From Catonella massiliensis (GTDB lineage Bacteria; Bacillota; Clostridia; Lachnospirales; Lachnospiraceae), in contig NZ_JAEPRJ010000001.1 of assembly GCF_016651435.1 (NCBI RefSeq), positions 744,001 to 808,000 of the forward strand: DNA of 64,000 nucleotides. The letters are read 5' to 3'. The notes beneath the pieces are model-generated. The model was not told where the DNA came from. It ran no database searches and saw only the letters and a program-made list of their open reading frames with translations. This document shows positions 6,921-16,248 of this stretch, piece after piece (the first letter of the stretch is position 1; every line of letters starts with the position of its first letter). A program made the position numbers and the translations under genes.

Positions 6921-7007
6921 ATGATAGCTAATTTATTATGGTTTGTTATTTGTGCCATTATATTTCTCGTATTTTTATTTGGTGAATTACTAAAGAAAAA
7001 TAAATAG
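6921..7007 (+). CDS. 28-residue single-span membrane peptide
   Basis: ATG 6921 lies 9 nt after GGGAGG (6906-6911) and encodes MIANLLWFVICAIIFLVFLF, then GELLKKNK. That is one hydrophobic span followed by a positively charged tail, as in small regulatory or assembly membrane peptides. It has its own consensus promoter. The next gene is amt, with a separate weaker promoter at 7074-7102. No homologue is recognised; a role as modulator of the ammonium or urea transporter is only suggested by position. Confidence 0.6.
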   Translation: MIANLLWFVICAIIFLVFLFGELLKKNK

Positions 7008-7073
7008 TCTGTCAGAAGTAGAGTTATAATGTTTTTCTTGGCTAATGCTGGTGATAATGATTATTAATATAGC

Positions 7074-7102
7074 TTGACTTTGTATTAGCAAAGGTCTACA
7101 CT
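7074..7102 (+). promoter_or_regulatory. Probable promoter of amt
   Basis: TTGACT at 7074-7079 and TACACT at 7097-7102 with 17-bp spacing, 35 bp before the amt start codon. The -10 is weak, which would fit an activated promoter. Confidence 0.5.
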
Positions 7103-7137
7103 TAAAATAACTAATAACACTACACAAAGGAGAGGCT

Positions 7138-8346
7138 ATGAATATAAACAATGGAGATACAGCATTTATGATGCTAGCAACTTCTATGGTTTGCCTTATG
7201 ACCCCAGGACTTGCGCTATTTTATGGAGGACTTGCAAGAAAGCGAAATGTACTCTTTATTATGATGCAGTCTTTTATATCAATGGGTATTATTACCCTGA
7301 TGTGGATATTTGGAGGGTTTAGTCTCGCCTTCGGTGGAGATATAGGTGGAGTTATAGGTAATATTGGCGATTATTTTGCACTTAATAATATTAATTTTTT
7401 ACCTGATGGAACACAGGTTACAACTATTCCATTTGCTCTTTTCTTTGCATATCAGATGATGTTTTGTGTAATTACAGTGCCCCTTATTAGTGGTGCTTTC
7501 GCAGAAAGACTCAATATGAAGGGGTACATTGGTCTTCTTATATTCTGGACATTGCTTGTCTATATCCCTGTAGCACATTGGGTCTGGGGTTCAGGATTTT
7601 TATCTAAGCTTGGCTTTGCAGACTTTGCAGGAGGAGCAGTTATACATACAACTGCTGGATTTTCTGCACTTGCCGCGATATATGCACTCGGCAAGAGAAA
7701 AATAAAAAATACTTCAATGGCACCTAATAACCTTATGATTGCGACAGTGGGTACCGGGTTACTGTGGTTTGGCTGGTTTGGCTTCAATTCAGGAGGAGCA
7801 CTAAAAGCAGATAATCTTGCTGCAACAGCATTTCTTAATACTGCAATAGGCCTTGCTGCAGGTATGATGTCCTGGTGTGTATACGCTCTTATAGTTAGAA
7901 AAAAGGTAAACTTTGTCGATGTGTTGACAGGTTCTGTTGCAGGTCTTGCGACCATCACGCCTGCCGCAGGATATGTTAATATGGTTTCAGCAGTGATAAT
8001 CGGTTTAATTGCAGGTGTTATATGTAATATTTCCCTCGGTTTTCAGGAAAAGAACGGCTGGGATGATGCACTTGGAGTATGGGGAGTACACGGAATGGGT
8101 GGATTTACAGGAACTATTCTTATAGGAGTATTTGCTGACAGCAATGTAAACACTGTAGTTCCTTCTATTCATCAGTTGCTCGTACAGGCAGGGGGAGCAG
8201 TTTTAATAGCTGTATATTCGATGATTGTTACTTTTATAATACTTAAGGTTTATGGAAGTATTACCAATATTAAGCCAAAGGATGAGGATGTGGTTAAGGG
8301 ACTTGATTCCACACTTCTTGACGAAAAAGCATATGATATTATGTGA
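7138..8346 (+). CDS. amt: Ammonium transporter Amt
   Basis: Membrane channel for ammonia/ammonium, 402 residues, about 11 transmembrane spans. The pore twin histidines are visible as H170 (GGAVIHTTAG) and H318 (GVHGMGG), close to the positions known from E. coli AmtB, and D162 precedes the first in DFAGGAVIH. The start ATG follows AAAGGAGAGG. No signal peptide is evident. It precedes ureI and the urease genes, so it probably handles ammonia made by urea hydrolysis or scavenges external ammonium. A PII (glnK) gene, often next to amt, is absent here. Its short C-terminal tail carries a conserved-type GXXXXXXXX-acidic stretch but no added domain. Confidence 0.95.
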   Translation: MNINNGDTAFMMLATSMVCLMTPGLALFYGGLARKRNVLFIMMQSFISMGIITLMWIFGGFSLAFGGDIGGVIGNIGDYFALNNINFLPDGTQVTTIPFALFFAYQMMFCVITVPLISGAFAERLNMKGYIGLLIFWTLLVYIPVAHWVWGSGFLSKLGFADFAGGAVIHTTAGFSALAAIYALGKRKIKNTSMAPNNLMIATVGTGLLWFGWFGFNSGGALKADNLAATAFLNTAIGLAAGMMSWCVYALIVRKKVNFVDVLTGSVAGLATITPAAGYVNMVSAVIIGLIAGVICNISLGFQEKNGWDDALGVWGVHGMGGFTGTILIGVFADSNVNTVVPSIHQLLVQAGGAVLIAVYSMIVTFIILKVYGSITNIKPKDEDVVKGLDSTLLDEKAYDIM

Positions 8347-8431
8347 TAGTACATAATACGCGCGGCTATAACGATGAGTGCGTTTATGATATATAAGACC
8401 TGGTTATAAGGTTTTGTGAAAGGAGTACAAA

Positions 8432-8950
8432 TTGTTAGGAGTTATTTTGCTTTACGTTGGTATGGTTCTTATGAGTAACGGTTTTTATCGTTTGGAAGGG
8501 ATTAAGGACAAGTCAAATGTAGTCATGAATATATTCACTGGCGGACTCGGACTTATATTAAATCTTGCGGTAATCGCTTATGGAGCCATGGTTGGCAAGG
8601 ATGCATCCTGGTTTTATGCTTCTGCTACAGGTTTGCTCTTTGCATTTACTTACCTCTACACCGCAATCAACACAATTTTTAATTTCGATCAAAGATTGTA
8701 TGGTTGGTTTAGTTTATTTGTAGCTATCAACTCAATCCCAGCAGGAGTGCTTTGCTTTGTAGGCTATGGTGGGAACTGGATGTATGGTGTAATATGGTGG
8801 TTATGGGGGCTTTTATGGTTGACAGCGTTTATTGAAATTAACCTCAAAAAAGATTTGGGTAAGTTTGTTCCATGTCTTGCTATTTTTGAGGGTATTGTGA
8901 CGGCTTGGATACCGGGATTCCTTATGCTTACTAATCACTGGCCAAATTAA
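8432..8950 (+). CDS. ureI: UreI/AmiS-family urea channel
   Basis: Membrane channel that lets urea (or short amides) enter, 172 residues with about six hydrophobic spans and no signal peptide. The N-terminal [19 protein letters not shown] and the loop before [15 protein letters not shown] are typical of AmiS/UreI proteins. The start is TTG 8432 behind AAAGGAG (8420-8426). The short loops make it more like AmiS than like the acid-gated H. pylori UreI, so pH gating cannot be claimed. Its place directly ahead of ureABC supports urea as substrate. Confidence 0.88.
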   Translation: MLGVILLYVGMVLMSNGFYRLEGIKDKSNVVMNIFTGGLGLILNLAVIAYGAMVGKDASWFYASATGLLFAFTYLYTAINTIFNFDQRLYGWFSLFVAINSIPAGVLCFVGYGGNWMYGVIWWLWGLLWLTAFIEINLKKDLGKFVPCLAIFEGIVTAWIPGFLMLTNHWPN

Positions 8951-8970
8951 GAATCAAGAAAGGGGACAGT

Positions 8971-9273
8971 ATGCAGTTAACAGAAAGAGAACAGGAAAAA
9001 ATGATGATTAGCCTTGCGGCTATGATTGCACAGAATCGAAAAGATAAGGGGATTAAACTCAATCACCCTGAAAGTGTTGCACTGATAACTAGTTATATAC
9101 TTGAAGGTGCAAGAGAAGGAAAAACTGTGGAAGAACTAATGAATGAAGGCGGCAAGGTTCTTACAAGAAAAGATGTGATGGAAGGTATACCTGAAATGAT
9201 ACCTATGATTCAGGTGGAGGCTACATTCGTTGATGGAACCAAGCTTGTTACAATTCATGATCCTATACGCTAA
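8971..9273 (+). CDS. ureA: Urease gamma subunit
   Basis: Smallest structural subunit of urease, 100 residues, the usual length. It has the family stretches [32 protein letters not shown] and [22 protein letters not shown], ending in TIHDPI. The start ATG follows AAAGGGG. It assembles with UreB and UreC in the cytoplasm into the (alpha beta gamma)3 apoenzyme. Confidence 0.97.
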   Translation: MQLTEREQEKMMISLAAMIAQNRKDKGIKLNHPESVALITSYILEGAREGKTVEELMNEGGKVLTRKDVMEGIPEMIPMIQVEATFVDGTKLVTIHDPIR

Positions 9274-9336
9274 GTGTATGAAAGGATAATGAAAAAATAT
9301 CATATCACCGGGTTTGATACGGTGGAAAGGAGCAAT

Positions 9337-9657
9337 ATGATACCGGGAGAATACAAATCAGCTAAAGAACCTGTCGAGTACAATAAGGGTTATGATGCAA
9401 TCAAATTAAAAGTTAAAAATGTTGGAGATAGAGCTGTCCAAGTAGGTTCACACTTTCATTTTTATGAGGCAAACGAAGAGGGACTTAAGTTCGATAGAGA
9501 AAAGGCATATGGAAAGAGGCTTGATATCGCTGCAGGTACTGCAGTAAGGTTTGAGCCGGGTGAAGAGAGAGAGGTAACGCTCATCGATTTCGGCGGTAAA
9601 AGACGTGTATACGGCTTTAATAACAAGGTTAACGGATTTTTGGATATTCAAAAGTAG
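9337..9657 (+). CDS. ureB: Urease beta subunit
   Basis: Structural beta subunit of urease. The frame is open from GTG 9274, but the family start [16 protein letters not shown] lies at ATG 9337, which has a good AAAGGAG site 5 nt upstream; the upstream 21 codons have no clear ribosome site at GTG. From 9337 the protein has 106 residues, the normal length. Core motifs are [13 protein letters not shown] and [26 protein letters not shown]. If translation began at 9274 or 9289 the protein would carry an unusual short N-terminal extension. ureC starts 11 nt downstream. Confidence 0.93.
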   Translation: MIPGEYKSAKEPVEYNKGYDAIKLKVKNVGDRAVQVGSHFHFYEANEEGLKFDREKAYGKRLDIAAGTAVRFEPGEEREVTLIDFGGKRRVYGFNNKVNGFLDIQK

Positions 9658-9668
9658 GAGGAAACAAC

Positions 9669-11390
9669 ATGAGTTTTAAAATGGATAGAGAAACCTACAA
9701 TTCTCTTTACGGACCTACTGTAGGCGACAGCGTGCGTTTGGGAGATACAAACCTTTTCGCAGCTATTGAAAAAGACTATACCATACACGGACAGGAAAGC
9801 AAGTTCGGTGGCGGTAAAGTTCTTAGAGATGGAATGGGTGTTAACGCTACAGAATTAAGAAGTGAAAATCCACTTATTGCTGACACCATCATTTCAGGTG
9901 TTACAATAATAGATTATACAGGAATAATAAAAGCAGATATAGGTATAAGAGATGGAAAGATTTTATCCATAGGTAAGGGTGGCAATCCTGACATTATGGA
10001 TGATGTAGACTTTGTTGTAGGCGCAAGCACTGAGGCAATATCCGGAGAAGGCCTGATAGTAACTGCAGGTGGAATTGACCTTCACGTTCACTATATATCA
10101 CCTGGACTTTCACATGCTGCTCTTGACAACGGTATAACGACCTTGTTTGGAGGTGGTACGGGACCTGCTGACGGCTCAAACTCTGCAACAACATCTCCAG
10201 GTAAATACCATATTCACAGAATGCTTGAAGCAGTAGACAGTGAGCCACTAAACTTCGGTATTCTTGCAAAGGGTACAGGTGCGGTTCCTGAAACAATTGC
10301 AGAGCAGATAGAGGCTGGAGCAGCGGGAATAAAGACACATGAAGACTGGGGCGCTACCTTTGCGGGTATTGATAATTCTCTTAAAGCTGCGGATAAGTAT
10401 GATGTACAGTTTGCAGTTCATACCGACTCGTTAAATGAGGGTGGATTTGTCTCAAATACAATAAATGCTTTTGGCGGAAGAACTGTCCACACCTTCCATT
10501 CCGAGGGTGCGGGCGGCGGTCATGCACCTGATATAATGGTTGTTGCGGGACATAAGAATGTACTTCCTTCTTCTACCAACCCGACCAACCCATATACAAG
10601 AAATGTTATAGATGAGCTTTTTGATATGACAATGGTTTGCCACAACCTTGATCCTAAGGTGCCTGAAGACGTTGCTTTTGCAGAGTCACGTGTCCGTAAG
10701 CAGACAGTTGCAGCAGAAGACGTGCTCCACGACTTGGGTGCGATCTCCGTTATGACAAGTGATGCTATGGCTATGGGAAGAGTTGGTGAGGTTGCTATGC
10801 GCTGCTGGCAGCTCGCCGACAAAATGAAGGCTCAAAGAGGTCCGCTTGAGGGAGATACAAAGTATAACGATAACAACCGAATCAAGAGATATGTTGCGAA
10901 ATATACAATAAATCCTGCGATTATGAACGGTATGAGTTCTTATATCGGCTCAGTAGAAGTTGGTAAGTATGCTGACTTGGTTCTCTGGGAGCCTGCAAAG
11001 TTTGGTGCAAAGCCTAAGATGGTACTTAAAGCAGGGATGATTACCTATGGTGTAATGGGAGATGCAAGCTCAAGCTTACCTACACCACAGCCTAGATTTA
11101 TGAGGGATTTATATGGTGCCAGAGGAAAGGCAGTTGGCTCTACCAATATCACCTTCGTATCTAAGTATGCCTATGATCACGGCATTAAAGAAGAATTGCA
11201 CCTGGATAAAATAGTGTTGCCTGTAATGAATACAAGAAATCTTACAAAGCATGACATGAAACTTAATGACTACACACCAAGCACTATAAAGATAGATCCT
11301 CAGAACTTTAATGTTACGATAGACGGACAGCTGATTACTTGTGAAACTGTAGATACTATCGCCCTGGCGCAGAGATACTACTTATTCTAA
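9669..11390 (+). CDS. ureC: Urease alpha (catalytic) subunit
   Basis: Catalytic subunit that hydrolyses urea to ammonia and carbamate, 573 residues, full length. All active-site residues can be placed: nickel ligands H139 and H141 (DLHVHY), the carbamylated lysine K222 (GIKTHEDWG), H251 (VHTDSLNE), H277 (HTFHSEG), H295 ([13 protein letters not shown]) and D365 ([12 protein letters not shown]); the flap Cys-His pair is C324-H325 (MVCHNLD). The start ATG follows TAGGAGGAAA. It lies between ureB and a double hairpin that separates the structural from the accessory genes. Confidence 0.98.
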   Translation: MSFKMDRETYNSLYGPTVGDSVRLGDTNLFAAIEKDYTIHGQESKFGGGKVLRDGMGVNATELRSENPLIADTIISGVTIIDYTGIIKADIGIRDGKILSIGKGGNPDIMDDVDFVVGASTEAISGEGLIVTAGGIDLHVHYISPGLSHAALDNGITTLFGGGTGPADGSNSATTSPGKYHIHRMLEAVDSEPLNFGILAKGTGAVPETIAEQIEAGAAGIKTHEDWGATFAGIDNSLKAADKYDVQFAVHTDSLNEGGFVSNTINAFGGRTVHTFHSEGAGGGHAPDIMVVAGHKNVLPSSTNPTNPYTRNVIDELFDMTMVCHNLDPKVPEDVAFAESRVRKQTVAAEDVLHDLGAISVMTSDAMAMGRVGEVAMRCWQLADKMKAQRGPLEGDTKYNDNNRIKRYVAKYTINPAIMNGMSSYIGSVEVGKYADLVLWEPAKFGAKPKMVLKAGMITYGVMGDASSSLPTPQPRFMRDLYGARGKAVGSTNITFVSKYAYDHGIKEELHLDKIVLPVMNTRNLTKHDMKLNDYTPSTIKIDPQNFNVTIDGQLITCETVDTIALAQRYYLF

Positions 11391-11394
11391 AGAT

Positions 11395-11460
11395 AAGCCG
11401 GGAAATTGCTTCCCGGCTTTTATGTAAGAGGAAATTTCCCTGAAATTCCCTCTTACATAA
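11395..11460 (+). terminator. Double hairpin between ureC and ureE
   Basis: Hairpin 1 pairs AAGCCGGGAA (11395-11404) with TTCCCGGCTT (11410-11419) and ends in a few T residues. Hairpin 2 pairs 11420-11437 with 11443-11460 over 18 positions with one mismatch. The first is terminator-like, but the accessory genes continue on the same strand, so it may partly terminate or mark an mRNA processing site that sets ureABC above ureEFGD. Confidence 0.7.
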
Positions 11461-11533
11461 AAGTTCTACAAAGGATACGATTGTGGCAGATTGAAATCCG
11501 ATATATTAAAACTTGGCAGTTTAGGAGGTTGAA

Positions 11534-12034
11534 ATGATTTTTACTAAAATATCAGGCAATCTAAAGGATGATGCATCCGTGAAAAGCAAGCATATTGAGA
11601 CAGCAATGGTAAAAAGCGATGATTTGTCAAAGGTGATTCTAAGAGTTAAATCAGACCATGGCAATGAGTTTGGAATTAGGCTAAGTGATGACGAAAAGCT
11701 TGAGAATGGCTCGTATTTTATAATTGATGAAGGTCACATACTTGCTCTTTCTGTTATTCCTGAGGAGATGATAATAATTGCTCCAAAGGATATAAATGAC
11801 ATGGGTATCATTGCACATACTTTGGGCAACCTTCATAAGCCTGTACAGGTAAGGGATGGTAAGATTTCTCTTTTATATGATCCTGTTGTTGAAGTAAATC
11901 TTAAAAAGATGGGTACCCCATTCTGCATTGAAAAAGTTCAGCTTGAGGAAGCACTTCATTATGCAAACCTTAGTTCAGATGGAGCTCATAAGCACGAAGG
12001 CGAGGGACATAAGGAACATCCTCATACACATTAA
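11534..12034 (+). CDS. ureE: Urease accessory protein UreE (nickel metallochaperone)
   Basis: Cytoplasmic nickel chaperone for urease maturation, 166 residues. It has the conserved nickel-binding histidine region AHTLGNLHKPVQV and the (V)LYDPVVEVNLKKMG stretch of the C-terminal domain. It ends in a histidine-rich tail (HKHEGEGHKEHPHTH) that adds nickel capacity. The start ATG follows TAGGAGG. First of the accessory genes, behind the hairpin pair. Confidence 0.93.
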   Translation: MIFTKISGNLKDDASVKSKHIETAMVKSDDLSKVILRVKSDHGNEFGIRLSDDEKLENGSYFIIDEGHILALSVIPEEMIIIAPKDINDMGIIAHTLGNLHKPVQVRDGKISLLYDPVVEVNLKKMGTPFCIEKVQLEEALHYANLSSDGAHKHEGEGHKEHPHTH

Positions 12035-12066
12035 GAGAAATTTTAAGTCATAGAAGCGGAGAGATT

Positions 12067-12762
12067 ATGGGGAGAAAATCAAAAACACTAGATTTATTTC
12101 AAATCTGTGATTCGACTTTTCCGATAGGAAGTTTTAATCACTCGTTTGGTATGGAGAATTATCTGTCAGACGGAAGGATTAAGAAGGCCGATGATTTTAA
12201 TATTTGGATAAAGAACTTTTTTGAGTCGCAGTTTACCTATGGAGAGGGGCTCCTTGTACTGCTATCACTAGAAGCCTTGAGCCTTAATAAGCTTAATCTG
12301 TTAAAAGATTATGATAGAATACTCACAATATCCACCCTTGCAAAGGAAACGAGAAACGGTACCAAACTGATAGGCAAACAGATGCTTCGCTTGATAGAAG
12401 GAATCCACGGGAACATACCAGGACTTGAGAGGTATATGAAGTGGATTGCAGAGGGTGAGTCCTATGGGAATCCTGCTGTGGTGTTCTCAATTTTTGCACA
12501 TTCTATTGGAATATTTAAAGAAGATGCATTTTTATATTATGGCTACAGTATAGCCTCAACCCTTATACAAAATGCCGTCAGAGCGATACCGCTAGGTCAA
12601 AGAGAGGGGCAGGTTATTCTTAGAAATATAAATGAAATGTTATCGGATTTATATGAAACTGCAAAGGAACTGTCGGTTGATGATCTTGGTGCAAATGCAC
12701 CTGGTATAGAAATGGCACAGATAAGGCATGAAAGACAGGAAGCAAGGCTTTTTATGTCTTGA
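12067..12762 (+). CDS. ureF: Urease accessory protein UreF
   Basis: All-helical chaperone that, with UreD and UreG, delivers nickel to urease, 231 residues. Recognisable stretches are [20 protein letters not shown] at the N-terminus and [22 protein letters not shown] in the C-terminal half, ending [17 protein letters not shown]. The start ATG is preceded by GCGGAGAG. It ends 54 nt before the ureG start chosen here. Confidence 0.93.
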   Translation: MGRKSKTLDLFQICDSTFPIGSFNHSFGMENYLSDGRIKKADDFNIWIKNFFESQFTYGEGLLVLLSLEALSLNKLNLLKDYDRILTISTLAKETRNGTKLIGKQMLRLIEGIHGNIPGLERYMKWIAEGESYGNPAVVFSIFAHSIGIFKEDAFLYYGYSIASTLIQNAVRAIPLGQREGQVILRNINEMLSDLYETAKELSVDDLGANAPGIEMAQIRHERQEARLFMS

Positions 12763-12815
12763 CCGGGGAGAGCTTTAGATGTCTTAACTGTAATCTTTAT
12801 ATGAAGGAGGAACAG

Positions 12816-13430
12816 ATGAAAAGAGCTGTAAGGATAGGAGTAGGTGGACCGGTAGGTTCAGGAAAGACACTTCTTATTGAGAGACTTACCCGTAGAATGG
12901 CTAACGACTATAATATCGGGGTTATCACAAATGATATATACACCAAGGAAGACGCAGAGTTTATGGTGAAAAACTCCGTTTTGTCAGAAGACAGAATAAT
13001 AGGAGTAGAAACAGGCGGATGCCCTCATACTGCAATCAGAGAGGATGCTTCAATGAATATGGCGGCCATTGAAGAACTCGAGGAAAGATTTCATAATGAA
13101 CTTGATTTGATTTTTTTGGAAAGCGGCGGTGACAATTTGGCGGCAACCTTTAGCCCGGAGCTGGTTGACTTTTCCATTTATATAATTGACGTTGCAGAGG
13201 GAGAGAAGATACCTAGAAAAGCAGGACAAGGTATGATAAAGTCAGATCTGTTTATAATAAATAAAATCGATTTGGCTCCTTATGTTGGTGCAAATCTTGA
13301 TAGGATGAGAAGTGACTCTGAAAAGTTTCGTTCAAAGGGAACATTCCTATTTACTAATCTAAAGACTGATGAAGGTCTTGATGAGGTAATAAAATGGATA
13401 AAGAAGGACGTGCTTTTAGAGGATCTTTAG
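12816..13430 (+). CDS. ureG: Urease accessory GTPase UreG
   Basis: SIMIBI-class GTPase that couples GTP hydrolysis to nickel insertion, 204 residues. It has the P-loop GPVGSGKT (residues 11-18), the [13 protein letters not shown] block, the nickel-binding CPH motif in [13 protein letters not shown], the [14 protein letters not shown] block and [11 protein letters not shown] for guanine recognition. An open frame begins at 12759, but ATG 12816 has AAGGAGG at 12804-12810 and matches the usual UreG start [16 protein letters not shown]. Confidence 0.96.
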   Translation: MKRAVRIGVGGPVGSGKTLLIERLTRRMANDYNIGVITNDIYTKEDAEFMVKNSVLSEDRIIGVETGGCPHTAIREDASMNMAAIEELEERFHNELDLIFLESGGDNLAATFSPELVDFSIYIIDVAEGEKIPRKAGQGMIKSDLFIINKIDLAPYVGANLDRMRSDSEKFRSKGTFLFTNLKTDEGLDEVIKWIKKDVLLEDL

Positions 13431-13433
13431 TAT

Positions 13434-14333
13434 ATGTACTTAAAATCATTGTTAACTTATGGAAAGTGGGGAATGATGAAAAAAGAAGAATATGACGGGA
13501 TTACCAAGCTCCACTTCAAGCTTAGAGATGGAAGAAACTATTTAGACAAGGGGTACAGAAGTGGAAACTCAAGAATTTCTGCTATGCTTCCAAGAACTGA
13601 CCTTATTCCGCTATACTTTCTGGTTTCTACCGGTGGAGGTTTCCTTGAAGGAGAGAGTTATTACAGCGAGGTTTTGCTTGATGATTATTGCCGCGCAATA
13701 TTAACGACACAGACTCCCAGCTACATCTACAAGTGTGAAAACGGACAGGAAACAACACAGTTAAACGAAATAACAGTAGGAGAAGACGGCTTTTTGGAGT
13801 ACTATATAGATGAGGTCATTCCTTATGAAAACTCTGTTTTTAAACAGGATACCAAGATACATCTTAAAAAAGGAGCAGGTCTTATTCTGACAGATGGTAT
13901 TACATCTGGCTGGTCAAAGGATGAAAAGCTGTTTTCTTATAATAGGGTAAAACTAAGGACAAAAGTCTATAGGGAAAATAGACTTTGCTTTAATGACTAC
14001 CTTGTTTTTGAACCGGGGAAAATGCCAATTAATGAGCTTGGGTTTATGGAAGGATATAAGAATTTTAATTCCTTACTTGTAATTGATGATGATTATAACA
14101 AAAACTGGATAGACCTCATTTACAGTGAACTTGAAAATGAATATAGAGGAACTGATTCTAATGAAGAGACCTCAATTTTTGGGATTTCGGAAATTGAAGA
14201 AGGTGGCTTTATACTAAGAATTATGGGCGATAGTTTGCACGAAAACAGTAAGTTGCTTTATAGAGCTATTGACTTTTATAGAGAGCAGTTAAAAGGACTC
14301 AAACCTCTAAACTTACGCAAAAAACAATATTAA
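13434..14333 (+). CDS. ureD: Urease accessory protein UreD/UreH
   Basis: Scaffold that binds apo-urease and UreF/UreG during nickel loading, 299 residues, normal length. Family features are the early arginine-rich ISAMLPRTDLIPLYFLVSTGGGFLEGE block, TTQTPSYIYKCENGQ, and FLEYYIDEVIPYENSVF. ATG 13434 lies 3 nt after the ureG stop; an internal ATG pair at about 13473 also has a ribosome-like site. The order ureEFGD is common in Firmicutes. The nickel transporter genes follow 18 nt downstream. Confidence 0.92.
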   Translation: MYLKSLLTYGKWGMMKKEEYDGITKLHFKLRDGRNYLDKGYRSGNSRISAMLPRTDLIPLYFLVSTGGGFLEGESYYSEVLLDDYCRAILTTQTPSYIYKCENGQETTQLNEITVGEDGFLEYYIDEVIPYENSVFKQDTKIHLKKGAGLILTDGITSGWSKDEKLFSYNRVKLRTKVYRENRLCFNDYLVFEPGKMPINELGFMEGYKNFNSLLVIDDDYNKNWIDLIYSELENEYRGTDSNEETSIFGISEIEEGGFILRIMGDSLHENSKLLYRAIDFYREQLKGLKPLNLRKKQY

Positions 14334-14351
14334 ATAATAAAGGGGGAAAAT

Positions 14352-15362
14352 ATGCATATTCCGGATAATTATCTAAGTCCACTATCTTGTGCCGTAACAG
14401 CAGGTGTTGCTGCACCGGTTCTTGCTTATTCTGTAAAGAAGGTTAAGGAGGCAGTAAGAGATAATAGAGAGATGGCTCCTATGCTTGGAGTTGCATCTTC
14501 ATTATCGTTTTTGATGATGATGTTCAATGTTCCGGTACCCGGAGGTACAACGGCGCACGCTGTAGGCTCGGTTTTGTTGGCTATTCTTATGGGACCGTAC
14601 GCTGCGTCAATATCTGTTTCAGTCGCTTTAATATTACAGGCCTTTCTCTTTGGAGATGGAGGAATACTGGCACTGGGAGCCAACATCCTTAATATGGCTA
14701 TAATTATGCCATTTGCTGGTTATGCTATATATAGATTTTTTCAAAAAAGAAATCTTGAGACCATAGGTGTTATTATTTCTTCTTATGTGGGACTTAATTT
14801 AGCGGCTTTAGCTACTGCTATAGAGCTGGGAATTCAGCCGATACTATTTAACGATGGTGGTGTTGCGCTTTATAATCCTTACGGACTATCTGTCACCATT
14901 CCTGCAATGATGTTTACTCACTTGGCTGTTGCCGGCTTTGTTGAAGCATTTTTTACACTTGTCATTTTTAAGTTTGTTAAAAGGATATCACCTGAAAAAA
15001 TTCAGGGTCCTGTTATGGAAGATAAAAAACAGGGTCACTCCATTGTGACTAAGCTTAGATATTTTATTATTTTTCTTTTGATACTTACACCACTTGGTCT
15101 TCTTGCAGAAGGTACTGCATTTGGAGAGTGGTCAAATGAGGAGCTTCTTGAGATCTTGAATAAGACAAACCCTGGAGCCCTCTTACCTAAAGGTTTGGAA
15201 AGAGGTTTTGAGTTTAATTCGATATTCCCGGATTATACTATCCCTAATACTAATCTTTCGATAGGATATATACTATCTGCAGTTACTGCGATTTTGATCT
15301 TCTTTATACTGGGTAAGATAATACAGACAGTTATACAGAGCAAATCGAAAACAAATGTATAG
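14352..15362 (+). CDS. nikM: ECF nickel transporter substrate-binding subunit (NikM/CbiM family)
   Basis: Membrane substrate-specificity component of an energy-coupling-factor transporter for nickel or cobalt, 336 residues. The mature N-terminus MHIPDNYLSP carries the Met1-His2 metal site of this family. The GGTTAHAVGSVLLAILMGPYA and LFGDGGILALGANILNMA stretches are the conserved membrane core. The C-terminal third has an extra soluble loop and two hydrophobic spans (about 235-255 and 310-330), matching a fused NikN-type domain. Placement straight after ureEFGD argues for nickel, which urease needs. Confidence 0.88.
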   Translation: MHIPDNYLSPLSCAVTAGVAAPVLAYSVKKVKEAVRDNREMAPMLGVASSLSFLMMMFNVPVPGGTTAHAVGSVLLAILMGPYAASISVSVALILQAFLFGDGGILALGANILNMAIIMPFAGYAIYRFFQKRNLETIGVIISSYVGLNLAALATAIELGIQPILFNDGGVALYNPYGLSVTIPAMMFTHLAVAGFVEAFFTLVIFKFVKRISPEKIQGPVMEDKKQGHSIVTKLRYFIIFLLILTPLGLLAEGTAFGEWSNEELLEILNKTNPGALLPKGLERGFEFNSIFPDYTIPNTNLSIGYILSAVTAILIFFILGKIIQTVIQSKSKTNV

Positions 15363-15396
15363 CGGCTATTCTCATTATTGATAAAAGGAAGTGCTG

Positions 15397-16230
15397 ATGA
15401 AAGAGGATTTATTTAAGCAAGAGACATACAAGGAGGAAGAGTTTTATCTTCCTCTTTTCTTAAAAAAAAATGAATGTAGTGACTTTGAGTTTAAGAAATC
15501 TTCAATGTTTCTTGGCAAGAACTTAAACACATTGTCTAAGATGTTGGATAAAATTAGATTCACGCGTAATGAAGCTAGTGAAAAAAACTCTCCTTATATT
15601 AGGTTACTGGAATTTATGATATTAACAATTGTTATTTCGCTCAGTAAAAACCTAATATTTTTATGGATAACCTCCTTGTTTTTCCTATCAAAGCTGGCTT
15701 TATTTAAGGGGAGTACCATTATATCGGTTGTTAAAAGACTCTTCATTTTATGTCTTCTCTCGTTTGTATTTATTTTGCCGGGAGTTATATTTGCTAACAA
15801 TGTGAATCCTTCACTATTCTTATTTCGTGTGGGTGTAAATTTGTTGAACTTATCGATATTTTCAGCATCTACTCCATTTCCTTCGCTTGTGAAAGCACTC
15901 AGACAGCTAGGGATGCCAATGTTGTTTGTACAAACTATGGATATATGCTATAAGTATATATATGTACTTGGCAATGTAACAGTTAGCATAATTGAAGCGG
16001 TTAAACTAAGATGTATAGGAATGAAGGAAGACAAAAGACTGGTTGGAGCAATTATAGGGCAGTTATACCTAAGTACTGATCGATATACCAGAGAGCTTTA
16101 TGAGGCGATGGTTTTACGAGGTTATAATTTGAATAACTTAAGAAAAAAAAGATTATCTTTTAACCGCTATGATTTATTATCTGTGCTTAGGACTGTTGTC
16201 TTGTTGATGATTTTCATTGTATTAAAATAA
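15397..16230 (+). CDS. nikQ: ECF transporter transmembrane coupling subunit (NikQ/CbiQ family)
   Basis: Coupling (T) component of the nickel ECF transporter, 277 residues, about five hydrophobic spans after a charged N-terminal 65 residues. The C-terminal ELYEAMVLRGYN is the second coupling helix with the A-R-G type motif that contacts the ATPase; the first is weaker around VKLRCIGMKED. The start ATG 15397 follows AAAAGGAA; GTG 15391 is also in frame. It sits between nikM and the ATPase gene. Confidence 0.83.
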   Translation: MKEDLFKQETYKEEEFYLPLFLKKNECSDFEFKKSSMFLGKNLNTLSKMLDKIRFTRNEASEKNSPYIRLLEFMILTIVISLSKNLIFLWITSLFFLSKLALFKGSTIISVVKRLFILCLLSFVFILPGVIFANNVNPSLFLFRVGVNLLNLSIFSASTPFPSLVKALRQLGMPMLFVQTMDICYKYIYVLGNVTVSIIEAVKLRCIGMKEDKRLVGAIIGQLYLSTDRYTRELYEAMVLRGYNLNNLRKKRLSFNRYDLLSVLRTVVLLMIFIVLK

Positions 16231-16248
16231 ATTGACTCGGAGGGCGTA

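Noticed and set aside
9274-9336. N-terminal extension of UreB from GTG 9274
   Set aside because: ATG 9337 has a good ribosome site and the family start; GTG lacks one. Kept as an alternative only.
9994-10822. Antisense open frames over ureC (9994-10338, 10452-10643, 10520-10822)
   Set aside because: No ribosome sites, no recognisable protein, and they mirror a fully conserved enzyme gene.
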